DNA of 64,000 nucleotides from Closterium sp. NIES-65. Lineage: Eukaryota > Streptophyta > Zygnematophyceae > Desmidiales > Closteriaceae. A program made the translations under genes and the position numbers. The stretch is taken from assembly GCA_948144175.1 (NCBI GenBank), contig CANXME010002049.1, forward strand, positions 434,001 through 498,000, read 5' to 3'. Below the pieces are notes generated by a model, which was not told the DNA's origin, searched no databases, and worked only from the letters and a program-made list of their open reading frames with translations. This document shows positions 10,882 to 21,008 of this stretch, in pieces; position 1 is the first letter of the stretch; each line of letters opens with the position of its first letter.

Positions 10882-12867
10882 TCAAGAAGTGAGCAAGAGA
10901 GGCCAGGTAGGCACAAGACCTAGCACAGTACAAAAACGCTGATGATCACAAGGCGGAAGGGCCTTGGTGAAGATATCAGCTGTGTTGGCCTCAGAGGCCA
11001 CGTAGGTGAGGCGGAGCTGACCGCGCTGCTGCAGCTCACGAGACAGGAAGTAGCGGAGGGCAATGTGCTTCGTTCAGTGCTCCAGTCTGTGCTCCCGACA
11101 CAAGGCCAGCATGGCCTTGTTGTCTACGTACAGATCTGGAGGAGAACGAGGCTGCTCTCCTAGGTCAGTCAGAAGGTAGGTGAGCCAGCGTAGCTCCTGT
11201 GCAGCCATGGCCCCTGCATAGATCTCAGCCTCACAGCTGGAGCCGAGAACAGAGGACGACCGGGTAGACCGCCACGAAACAGAACCGGAGCCAAGGCTGA
11301 AGGTGTAACCCTGTGACGACCGCTGCGTAGCCTGGTCGTCAGCCCAAGAAGCGTCAGCGTGACCTGTGAGGACTACTCGGCGTCGCCCTCCAAGCACTAG
11401 CCCCATGCCCGACGTACTGCACACGTAGCGCAACACCCTCTTTGCTGCAGCCATGTGCTCTGGTCCTTGTCTCCCAGGAGCAACATAGCGTGCCAAGATG
11501 CTAAGAGGGTATGCAAGGTCAGGTCGTGTGCAGGTCATCAGGTACATGAGGCAGCCAACAAGCTCAGGGTACGGGCCACTCGACTCTACGGACTCATCCA
11601 AAGGCAGAGCTGAGAGCGAGTGGTGAGTAGACAGAGGACTGGCCTAAGGCGAGGAGTACGTCAAGCCGAAGCGCCGAAGGACCTGCTGCACCATGTGTGA
11701 CTGAGTCAAGGTAATCGTGCGCTGTGATCTGTCCCGGGTGATCTGCAAGCCAAGGTAGCTGCGCAATTCACCCAGGTCTGTGCACGTGTGTCTCTTCTGC
11801 AGCTCGGACTTCACGTGAGCGAGTCCAGCAGTGTCAGCAGTGGCAAAGACCAAGTTGTCGACGTACACGAGGATGTAGAGCGGCGGCAAGGAGGTGTCGG
11901 TGCGTAGAAACAGCGACGGGTTGGCTGTAGAAGGAGCAAACCCAAGAGCCGCAAGTGTAGTGCTCAGTGTGTCGTGCCACTCACGGGGCGCCTGACGCAG
12001 ACCGTAGACTGGCCGCTGGAGGCTCCACTGGGTACCAGGAGGAAACGACCCAGTGAAGCCAGGAGGGCGGCGCAGCCAGATCTCTTTGTGCAGGCTGCCC
12101 TGCAGAAAAGCTGTGCTGAAGTCAAGAGAGTGAAGCTCGTAGTCGCGCTGAGCGGCTATGTGCAGCAGCACCCGAAGAGAGGTCATCTTTGGCGTGGGAG
12201 AGAAGGTCTGAAAGTAGTCAACTCCTTGCCGCTGACTGAAGCCTCGAGCAACGTAACGCGCCTTGAAGACAGGCGGAGAGCCAGGCGGCCGCTTCATTCT
12301 GAAGGTCCACATCCCACTGACGATGTTCGCCCCAGGTGGGGGAACCTCGTCAACGGAGGTGCCTGTGGCCTTCCAGGAAGCCATCTCTGCGTCCATGGCC
12401 GACTGCCACTGAGAGGAGTAGGGACCCTCGATCGCCTCAGCGTACGATCGAGGAGTCGGGATGTCTCGTGCATCCGGGTCTCCCTCAGAGGCAATCAGCG
12501 AGGACACGAGATGGGGCAAAGCAGTCGCAAAGCACTGGAACTGCTCTTGCCTGTCCTTAAGGACGTCCGTGCTAAGAGCACACTCACCCCCGACGGACGG
12601 AGAACAGACAACCTCGGACACAGCAACAAGACTGGCAGCGTAGTCTAGACGGCAACGAGCAGCGAAGTCGACAAGCTCAGCAACGAAAGCAAACGCAGCA
12701 GTGGACTCAAAGGTAGGGTCATTGACAATAGTAGCAAGAAGGTGCGTGACCGAAGGACTAGCAGCACGAAGGGAGTCGGACTCCGCGTCAGCAAGCGAAG
12801 GAAGAGAGGACTCTGGAGGAGATGGCAAAGGGACACGCAGAGGAGCAGTGGACGGACGTAGTGCCAT
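10882..12867 (-). pseudogene. Reverse transcriptase-RNase H of Copia-E
   Basis: RT core: AMDAEMASWKATG, GMWTFRMKRPPG, FSTAFLQGS and VYGLRQAPREW, in copia order. The catalytic box reads YVDN (11854-11865) instead of YVDD; the second catalytic Asp is replaced by Asn, which should abolish polymerisation. A stop at 11644 precedes PYPELVGCLMYL and the RNase H motifs (VVLTGHADASWADD, SCEAEIYAGA). A further stop near 11074 interrupts TKHIALRYFL. The last codons ADIFTKALPPCDHQRF end near 10882. Confidence 0.92.
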
Positions 12868-13033
12868 CTCGTGTGTGCCGGGGATTGCAGGAGGACGTGG
12901 ACGCGCAGTACGACCACTAGTGCGAGCAACACGAACAGGCGACGCAGGACGAGACGCAGGCTCACAACGCTCAGCAAGGAGCAGGTAGCGGGAAGGCGGG
13001 CTGTAACTGGGACTACGACTGGACAGGCTGCGG

Positions 13034-15434
13034 TCACTCTAAAGGATGAGCAGGACCAGTAGAGGGAGGGAGACCAAGAACCTGCTCAAGGAGGGGAACG
13101 AAGTACGGCCTCGGCCGCGCAGCGCCTCCAGAACCAGCAAGGACGGCACTATGACCCCTAGTGGCAGCACCAGCGCCAGCAAAACCTCCAGCTCCAACAG
13201 CGCCAACTCCAGGACCCCATGAAGCACCAGCGCCAGCAGCACCGCCAACGCCAACACTCTCAGCAGCTCCAACTCCAGTAGAAACGTCAGCACCAGCTGC
13301 CTCAGCAGCACCCCCAGACGCACCAGCACCAATAGAAACACCAGCGCCAACACCCCCAGCAGCTCCACCTCCAACAGCACCAGCACCAACAGCAGCTCCA
13401 GTAGGACCAACTCCAGTAGCTCCAGTAGCATCCCCAGACTCAGCAGCACGTCTCCAGCGGCGAACGAACCACTCGCGCAGCTCCTGTGGAGAGAGCGGCT
13501 CCCGCCTTGACGAAGCACCGTCGGTGGCCACACGGGCAGACCCAGCAGCCCCAGGCTCAACACCCCCAGGCTTAGCACCCCCACTCTCAGCACCCCCAGA
13601 CTCAGCACCCCCAGGCTCGGCAGCCCCAGTCTCAGCTCCCCCAGTCTCAGCACCCCCAGTCTCAGCACCCCCAGACCCAGTACCCGCAGACCCGGCATCG
13701 GCAAGCTCAGCACCTCTAGCAGCACCAGAGTCAACAGCTACCTCGACAAGCTCGACTGCGTCTACGTGGGACACACCTGAAGGGGCAGGACCCTGAGGAG
13801 GGAGGGGGTCTACCTGGGTAGCACCTGGCGCAAGGAAGAGCGGCGGCGGGGGGAGGGGCGCAGTGCGGTAGGGGAAGAGATGGTAGTAAGGCACCGACTC
13901 GTCAAAGGTGACGTCCTGGGAGGACATAACACGGTGCGAGGTGGGGTGGTAAAACCGCCAGCCAGGCGCGTTGGGGGGGGAAGCCAAGGAAGACGCAGGG
14001 AACAGCACGGGGGGACTGCTTGTCCGCAGACGAGTCGCGGACAAACGCCCGAGATCCCCAGACCCAAAACGCAGACGCATCACCAACCTTCCTGGTCCAC
14101 CGCAAGGCGGGGGAGGTCTCTAGCAAGGAGACCCGAGGCTGCAGGTTGAGCTGATGCGCGGCGTAGTGAACCGCAAACGGCCACAGAAAATGGGGGGCAG
14201 CCGCATGCATCATGGACGTACGAGCGACGTCCATGACCATGCCAATGCGGCGCTCAGCAATCCTTTTTTGCTGTTGAGAGGCCGAAAGCGTGAAGGTCTT
14301 GCGGATGCCCTGTGCACGACAGAAGGTTCCCAGACAAGCAGAGGAAAACTCCTCGCCTTTGTCCGAGTGCAGACGGAGAACAGGAAAGTCCGAGCCGGAA
14401 CTCTCTCTGAGCTGGAGACGAGCTGCGCGGATCCAGTTGATCAACACCTCAGCGACGTCACCCTTGCTGCGCAAGGGGAAGACTGTGGTGTAACGCGAGT
14501 AGTCGTCAGCCACCAGCAGGAAGTACCGCGCTCGTCCCTGCCCACTGACGCGAGCTGGGCCCCACACGTCCATGTGGAGAGTCTGCTGCGGGGCCTCTGT
14601 TGGAGGAAACTCGGAGGAGTGAGGGGCGGCGCGCTGTCGCCCCTCGGCGCAGGGGACGCAGGTAGGGCCACGCCTCGGAGGAAGTGGAGGGAGAGACCGA
14701 GGAAGACCAGAGACAAGGACACGGGAGGCCATGCCTCGGAGACGAGGCAAGGAGGGGTGACCAAGGTGGTGGTGCCAAAGGAGAGTCTGGTGGGACAGCA
14801 GACGACACAAGCAGGGGGCAGACTCAGGACCAGACCTGGACGCCACAGCAAACACCTGACTCGACGCAGCTACCTGGGACGGCTCAGCAGCAGGAGGAGA
14901 CGCAGTAGTAAGGGTGTACAGGCTCGACCCTGGCCGACGGGTGAACGTGGCCAGGTGTCGACCTGTCCGAGCACACGTGCAGTGGGTCACTCGCTGACTC
15001 GCAGGAGTGAACTGGTCAGCCCCTCGATCCTGTAGGTCCGCTCCACTCACCAAGTTCGTAGAAAACGAGGGGAGGTACAGACCAGACAGGGTGCCAGAGG
15101 GGGCTGCAGGGCACGGAAGGACAGTGGAGAAGCTAGCAAGGATAGGACCCCCAGAGGGGTCTGCCAGGGAGACTGCAACCGGCCGACTAAGCGGCGTAAG
15201 AGTGGTGCGGTCTCGAAAGAAGGAGCGGGACGCACCTGAGTCCAGGGTGAAGGTGTGGAGGGCGTGAGCCGAAGCAGTACCTGAGAGAGCAGACTCACCA
15301 GCACCTGGGGCTGCAGACGCACTAGCACCAAGAGCAGCAGTCTCACCAGCACCTAGCGCAGCAGCCTCAATGCCCGGGTCATGCGGTACACACAGGTAAC
15401 AGGCACCCTCAACACTATCAGCAACAGCATACAT
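13034..15434 (-). pseudogene. Protease and integrase of Copia-E
   Basis: Protease: LDSGASRSFFRD near 15250, active-site DSGA intact. Integrase: zinc-binding LLWHHHLGHPS with CVPC (about 14790-14650), then the D,D-35-E core: HMDVWGPA, LHSDKGEEFSS and the catalytic Glu in a degenerated RIAERRIG context. The frame shifts at a G-run near 13974-13981. The C-terminal part (VFLGFP, YHPTSHRV, QDVTFDESV) is in the other frame, followed by a low-complexity linker of repeated GGAE/SGGA-type pentapeptides (13560-13690) and Ala/Gly-rich sequence to 13034. Confidence 0.9.
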
Positions 15435-15509
15435 GGCAGCAAGAATAGCATCAAAGTCAAGATCAAAGATAGCAACCCCGGCCTTGGCCAGATCTCCCCA
15501 GCGAGGGAT

Positions 15510-15781
15510 CTATGACGCCTCAGGGAACTGGCGACGCCACGCGTCCGTCAGGCGACCAAAGCAGCGCTGGGTGGAGTGCGGACCTCCGCACTGCTCATCA
15601 GTGCGGTCGGCGGTACGGAGAACGTAGGAGTAGGGACCAAAACCCCCACCTCGCTGGCGTGCAGTGTACCACTCACGAAGTTGCTGAGGGGACATGGTGA
15701 CACCACTCCGCTGCTGCTGCTGGCGCTGACCACCACCGGAGCCACTCCTCGGTGCAGAGTCGCGACTCGCACCACCACCGC

Positions 15782-15812
<31 letters not shown>

Positions 15813-16829
15813 ACCGCCGCCTCCGCCGCCTCCGCCGCCTCCTCCACCTCCGCCTCCTCCACTACCTCCGCCGCCTCCGCTCCCTCCGCCACCTCCACCG
15901 CCTCCGCCGCCTCCACTACCGCCGCCGCCGCCACCACCCCCAGCACCACTCCCACCACCACCCCCACTCCCTCCAACGCCTCCACCACAACCTCCACCGC
16001 CCCCTCCACCCCCTCCAGAGCCCTTGCTCCCCTTGCCCTTGCCGGTGCGGCGTCTCCCACTCGGGGCAGACGCAGCGCCGACCGACTCGAAACCAACGAG
16101 GTTGGCTGCAGCAGCAGAGGCGACAGAGGGTAAGAGGGGGGAGGGAGAACACCCCTCAAAGACGGGGGTGCGAGGGTCACCACGAGAGGCTCCTACAGTG
16201 ACTATGCTCTTCTCTATCGCTAGGAGGGCCTTCTCGAGGAGGTCAGCGGTGAGAGTGGTGGGGCAAATAGAGAGGAAGTGGTCCTTGACTACGCGAAGAG
16301 AGTCAGGGAGCCGGGTGACTATGTAGTAGAGGGTGATGTACATGGGGGGGGGGGGGTTCTTGGCGCAGAACTCAGCAGGAAGCGCAGCGCGGTAGCGAGT
16401 GTCAAGAGTGCGGAGGTGCGTAATGAGGTAAGCGACTGTGGGAAAGGCAGCAAGGTCAGGGAAGAGGAACGGTAGCATGAGGCGGCTCAGTGCAGCAGTG
16501 GCAGGGGAAGAGTAGCGTGCAACTACATCGTTGTACAAGGTCTGAGCACTCTTGTACTGGCTAAAGTGCGCACGCTCAGTGGTCGGTAAGTGGCGGCGAA
16601 CAGCAAGGCGAGCAGCAGCATCACGTGTGGCCCACTGTGAGCGAACAGTGGCGTCAGCATCAGCAGCAGGGGCAGGGGAGGCACCAGAAGTGAGGTCAAA
16701 CAGGGAGAGGCCTTCTGCCCTATCGCACTGCAGAAAAAGCTGCAGATCATCTACCCAGACCTCAAAGTCCACAGCACGTGGGGCGATCGGGCTGCTCGGC
16801 GGCTCGGCTGCAGGGCGGCTGGGCTGCAC
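15510..16829 (-). pseudogene. Gag of Copia-E with a long poly-glycine tract
   Basis: 439-residue frame. The N-terminal two thirds is a copia Gag/UBN2-like capsid segment (DFEVWVDDLQLFLQCDRAEG, ERAHFSQYKSAQTLYNDVV, LPDSLRVVKDHFLS). Then comes a basic GRRRTGKGKGSKG segment and about 100 residues of Gly with scattered Ser/Ala/Cys (nt 15770-16020). A PQQLREWYTARQ segment and a CGGPHSTQRCF motif follow, possibly a degenerate zinc knuckle. The frame ends at TAG (15510-15512) where Copia-C has GAG; the protease frame continues in phase, so this is a nonsense mutation in one Gag-Pol frame. The start at 16829 is uncertain. Confidence 0.88.
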
Positions 16830-16879
16830 GGTGCTGGGCGGCTCGGCTGCTGGGCGGCTCGGCTGCCTGGCGGCTCGAT

Positions 16880-17276
16880 GGTCGGGCGAATCGGCCGCGG
16901 TGGCGACGGGACGGGGCCGTAGCAGGGGCCTTAGTGGGGTCGGAGTGGGGCCGAAGTGGGGCCGACGGGGCCTTAGCGGGGCCGTAGCGGGGCCGACGGG
17001 GCCGTAGCAGGGCTGTAGCGGGGCCGAAGTGGGGCCAACGGGGCCTGACGTGGGCCGTAACGGGGCCGACGGGGCCTAAGCGGGGCCAATCGGGGCAGTA
17101 GCGGGGCCTAGGTGGGGCTGTAGCGGGGCCGACAGGGCCTAAGCGGGGTCGACGGTGGGCTAAGCGGGGCCGACGGGGCCGAAGTGGGGGCGGACGGGTC
17201 CTAAGCGGGGCCGCAACGAGGCCGTAGTGAGGCCTAAGCGGGGCCGACGGGGCCTAAGCGGGGCCAAAGCGGGGCC
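16880..17276 (-). repeat. GC-rich tandem repeats in the Copia-E leader
   Basis: Degenerate 16-20 bp units of the type GGGGCCGTAGCGGGGCCGAC lie between primer site and gag and continue at 18573-18610 beyond element F. Comparable leaders exist in Copia-C, Copia-G and TRIM-1. Confidence 0.8.
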
Positions 17277-17281
17277 AACGG

Positions 17282-17528
17282 TGTCAACTTATATTTGTAA
17301 CTGCCTGTAGCTGTAGTTAGTGTAGTTATTTAAACTTTGTGTGGTGGTGCACCTTATGTGTTTCCTTTGCTATATGTACTTCGAGCCCTATAGTGAAGCA
17401 CACATTCTCTCAACTTTTCTCAACTCACTCGATACTCTCCCCTAGGGCAAAACCCGCTCGACACCTAAGTACGGGCCTAGGCTACTAAGCCTAGGCCCTT
17501 CCTTTCAACTTAGCCTCTTATTCTAACA
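17282..17528 (+). repeat. 5' LTR of element F
   Basis: 247 bp, TGTCAACTTA...TTCTAACA, identical by eye to 18321-18567. Confidence 0.95.
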
Positions 17529-17593
17529 TGTTATCGGAACATTTTTACGACCTGGCCTGTGTGCCCGCCTTACGCTTCCGCGATGAGTTTTCG

Positions 17594-17764
17594 GTCGCGC
17601 GCCTAGGGCGCGTGACGATTTTTAATTAGTCCCGCCCACGGGTGTGTGGCTCCTTCTCTGCCCGTCGCGCGCCCCGTGGCACGCGACGGTGCCCTTCATC
17701 TGCCCATCGTGCGCCCCGTGGCACACGATGGTGCCCTGCTCGTCGTGCGCCCCTAGGCGCACGA
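17594..17764 (+). other. Tandem GC hairpins in element F
   Basis: Hairpins at 17594-17616, 17663-17688, 17705-17730 and 17743-17764 have 9-11 bp arms and short CCCGT or CCTA-type loops. A looser fifth copy is near 17790-17820. The second and third differ on both arms at matched positions (CGTCGCG with CGCGACG versus CATCGTG with CACGATG), so pairing is preserved. Confidence 0.78.
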
Positions 17765-18320
17765 TCGGGCCCGTTTTCTTCTCCTACCCGTCGTGCGCCC
17801 CGTGGCACTGGCCCGCGACGGGCCTTTCCGCCCCTGCACTCCCTGGAGCCGCCCCTGACCCATCTGCACCGACACCTTTTCGCCGCTCTGCGGCTTTCTT
17901 CCTTCCCACCCCCCTCCTCCTTTGTCTCCCTGCATCCGTGGGGAGGAGGGTATGGGGGTGGAGGGTGTTGGAGTGTGGCGTCACCTCTCTCCCTTCCCCT
18001 CCTCCTTCTTTCAGTCCCACCGCTGCAGCTGCCGCTGGGGGGGGAGGGTGTGAGGATGTGGGGGAGCAGGGGGAGTGGTACCGGGGTGGCGGGTGTGAGG
18101 CAACATGCAGCCATCCCTCCACCTCTCCTCTCTTCCCCCTTTCTCTGCTGCTCCTGCAGCAGTGTGAGGGAGGGGAAGGAGGAGGGTGAGGAGATGGAGG
18201 GGGTGACCACTTAGTGTCAGCCCGCCTGCATTACCTGCTGTTGCTTGCCTTTTATTTTGCATGTGTACACATGCAGGTTGCATTCTGCACATACTCATGC
18301 TGCAGGCAGTTATGGGGGAG

Positions 18321-18567
18321 TGTCAACTTATATTTGTAACTGCCTGTAGCTGTAGTTAGTGTAGTTATTTAAACTTTGTGTGGTGGTGCACCTTATGTGT
18401 TTCCTTTGCTATATGTACTTCGAGCCCTATAGTGAAGCACACATTCTCTCAACTTTTCTCAACTCACTCGATACTCTCCCCTAGGGCAAAACCCGCTCGA
18501 CACCTAAGTACGGGCCTAGGCTACTAAGCCTAGGCCCTTCCTTTCAACTTAGCCTCTTATTCTAACA
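18321..18567 (+). repeat. 3' LTR of element F
   Basis: 247 bp partner of 17282-17528; the TSD AACGG follows. Confidence 0.95.
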
Positions 18568-18750
18568 AACGGGGCCGTAGCGGGGCCGACGGTGGGCGGC
18601 TCGAGGAGCAGTAAGGGTGGCCAAAGGGGCCACTTAGGCGACTCGGGGCGCTACTCGTGGTAGGAGCGAAGCGCGCTCCGGGCAAGGAAGAAAAAAAAGT
18701 TCGTGGTGGGCCCTAGGCAGTATTCCCACTCGGGAACCTGCTCGATACCA

Positions 18751-18862
18751 TGAGGAGAAGTATGAAAGAGTTGGGTACAAGTACTAACCCTAATTGGGCT
18801 GTACCCCATATGGGCTACCCCACTACAGCCTACACAAATGTATAAGTTATAATGTTCTGACA
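18751..18862 (-). repeat. 5' LTR of Copia-E
   Basis: 112 bp, TGAGGAGAAG...TTCTGACA. The primer site TGGTATCGAGCAGG reads inward on the minus strand (18750 downward). Confidence 0.85.
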
Positions 18863-18867
18863 CGACT

Positions 18868-19145
18868 AACCTTTCAGTCAGGCCGGCGTAGTAGTCACTC
18901 ACCTATTGTGCTCGTAGGCTAGCAGCTGTGCGAGTCACCACCATGGTTGGCGTAGGTGACGCTGGTGTTGCAGACACCATGGAGGCACGGCAGGAAGGGG
19001 CGAGGAGACGCCATGAGGCGAAGGAGTTCGGTGACCTCCCGTGGGCAGTCGTCGAGGCTGCCACCCGTGCCGTGTAGGCGTCGGAGCACCCCCCTTCTCG
19101 ACCTGCTTCTCCTTGACCTGTGAATATCAAGGGCAGCGTCGACGG
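18868..19145. other. hAT interior between Copia-E and Gypsy-B
   Basis: 278 bp. The plus strand has a short frame (MVGVGDAGVADTMEARQEG...) of about 44 codons to a TAG near 19075 that I do not recognise. It probably belongs to the hAT, but this is unproven. Confidence 0.4.
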
Positions 19146-19498
19146 TGTGAGAATACGACGGCTTATGCCAGCTATGCTTGCTTGCCTTTACTTTAGTATG
19201 CTATTTCTAGCATAGGATAATTATATATGCATGAATTGCTTGATTTCCTAGTCTAGGAGCTTTCCTATATTTTTTTTTTGGTTATAGCACCGAGCTAGGT
19301 TGCGTGCACCGAATTCTGGGCTTTTCGGTTGCCACCGAATTGCCTTCTACCGAATTCGAGAAGGCTTTGTTTGGGATGCTTCGCGACCCTCAGAACCTGG
19401 TTATGGGGCCTTGTGTCGAGCCTATATATAGCCTCGTGTTGTACCCAGGTGATAATTCTATTCAAACTCTCTTTTCTGAGCTCGATCCTAGATCCTTA
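19146..19498 (+). repeat. 5' LTR of Gypsy-B
   Basis: About 353 bp, TGTGAGAATAC...GATCCTTA. It shares CACCGAGCTAGGTTGCGTGC and the TATATATAGCC promoter-like stretch (19430) with the right LTR. Confidence 0.88.
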
Positions 19499-19980
19499 TG
19501 CTTGGTAATCAGAGTGTGTTTAGACGCGAAGTTTTTCGACCGCTAAAGCCTAGCTTTTAAAACCGCGGGGGCGACGACAGAAAGCGCCGATTCCGGGTAT
19601 GTAAACCATTTTGGCGCTATTCTAACGTCCCCCTCCAATTGGTTTTCGAACACTCCTCAAGTCCAGTGGCAAAAAAGTTGGAATTTTGACCGTCGGATCG
19701 ATTCGAATCTCAACGGCCCTGGCAATTTTTTCCCAAAAAAATTGGGAAATCAACAGCCGAGATCGGACGCGAATTTCAAGTAAGGGAGAATTACGCGATT
19801 TACAAAATCAGCGCTCGTCATTTCTACAGTTGATTCGACTCAGCGTAAGACGACCAGCGCCTTCAATTCAATTATATTTGTCCACATTTTCCTGTAAATC
19901 ATCACATGGAGGAAAATGGTGATAATTCCGTACGAAAATTTACGGAGTTACACACCGGCCTGGACTAGACGTGTTGGAAA

Positions 19981-20919
19981 ATGAAGAAGGCACAAGCGGA
20001 GCTGGAGGGCAACAACAGTGCGACATCCACGATGGCGAAAAAAGGAGGACACGATGGTGCGAATTTGAAACGCCACGACCGGCCGGCAACAGGGGAAATC
20101 GCCGAGACAAATGGAGGCTCCGCGAAACAAGACTCTGCACCGACCGGGAAACTCCACCCGAACACCCCCGAGAGTAAGAATATTCCCTCTCGAGGTTTTC
20201 AAGCCTTAAAAAAATTCAGGGGAGATTTCAAGGCCAAGAAAAAGCCTTTAGACATTGTTCAGGTACCTGAGAAGTTGGGCAAACCACTCTGGAGCGTTGA
20301 AAAGGGTCGTGTGTTCCAAGGAGTTAATATTCTCTCCCAGCAGCACAGTGTTAAGGCTCTCGATTGCCCACAGGTGAAGCCTACACAACTGCAAAGGATT
20401 AATGGAAGGTTCCAGGCCAAGACGAAGCTAAATCGGCCTCTGGTAAATCCTTCTAACCATACTCAGCTGGAAACTGATATGGAGTCAGCAGCTTCGAGCG
20501 CAGGACCGAGGGATGATCTATTCGACGTACCCTACGATCCTATAAGCGAGACCATCTACGGTTACTCGGAACAGCAACAACCACTACTACTCGAGATGAT
20601 CTGCAATGGGCGACGCCTCCAGGCACTAGTGGACAGTGGTGCGTCTCACTCGGTGTGCGACCACGGGACGTTAGAGAAAATTGGAGAATCTTTGGAGGAG
20701 ACCAAGTTCGCGGCAACGATGGTGGACGGTACAAAACTTCCCATCCACGGCGAAGCATCACTGCAGCTGCACATAGGGGCGCTAAGGTGGAAGCTGACGT
20801 TGCCAATCACGAACATCAAAGGATTAGATTTCATCTTGGGGCGCGATTTCTTGAAGCAGATCAATCCCGAGATCGGCTGGGTCAACAGGAAGGTGTGCAT
20901 CTACAACAACGGGAAATGA
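19981..20919 (+). pseudogene. N-terminal polyprotein of Gypsy-B with retropepsin
   Basis: 312-residue frame. The first 170 residues are basic and unrecognised, with no capsid fold or CCHC knuckle. The C-terminal part is a retropepsin-like aspartic protease: ALVDSGASHSVCD near residue 218 and the later IKGLDFILGRDFLKQ. Only about 480 bp lie between LTR and this frame, too little for a normal chromovirus Gag. Either Gag was deleted or this short basic region replaced it. Confidence 0.75.
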
Positions 20920-21008
20920 GTGGACCTGCGAAGCTGGACAGATACAGGGAGCATTCCTGAAACTACACTGGCACGGTTCGAATGGATGGTGAACGAGAGA
21001 AACACAGG

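Larger units (their letters stand above)
17282..18567 (+). mobile_element. Element F, young TRIM-like LTR element inside Copia-E
   Basis: Two 247-bp LTRs (17282-17528 and 18321-18567) look identical base for base. They are flanked by exact duplications AACGG (17277-17281, 18568-18572). TGTTATCGGA follows the left LTR as a diverged primer site, and TATGGGGGAG precedes the right LTR as polypurine tract. The 0.8-kb interior has no gag or pol. It carries a hairpin array (17594-17764) and a segment resembling part of TRIM-1 in reverse (17995-18060 versus 4140-4180; shared CTGCAGCTG context). Identical LTRs make it one of the most recent insertions in the window. Confidence 0.93.
10543..18862 (-). 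mobile_element. Copia-E, Ty1/copia element inserted in the hAT, hosting element F
   Basis: Short LTRs (10543-10671 and 18751-18862; internal indels) are flanked by the exact 5-bp duplication CGACT (10538-10542, 18863-18867). On the minus strand TGGTATCGAGCAGG follows the 5' LTR as primer site. The polypurine tract (TATGGGGGTG) precedes the 3' LTR. Order: GC-rich leader with element F, Gag, protease, integrase, RT, RNase H. It is the same subfamily as Copia-C: the proteins align throughout. It is disabled by a Gag-Pol nonsense codon, frameshifts and a mutated RT active site. Confidence 0.93.

Noticed and set aside
15548..16201. Ser/Ala- and Arg-rich frames over the poly-Gly region of Copia-E
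   Set aside because: Shadow frames of the GGN tract; the Gag frame continues on both sides.
17642..18214. 190-codon frames in element F
   Set aside because: They overlap the hairpin array and low-complexity pyrimidine tracts; three overlapping frames are equally open.
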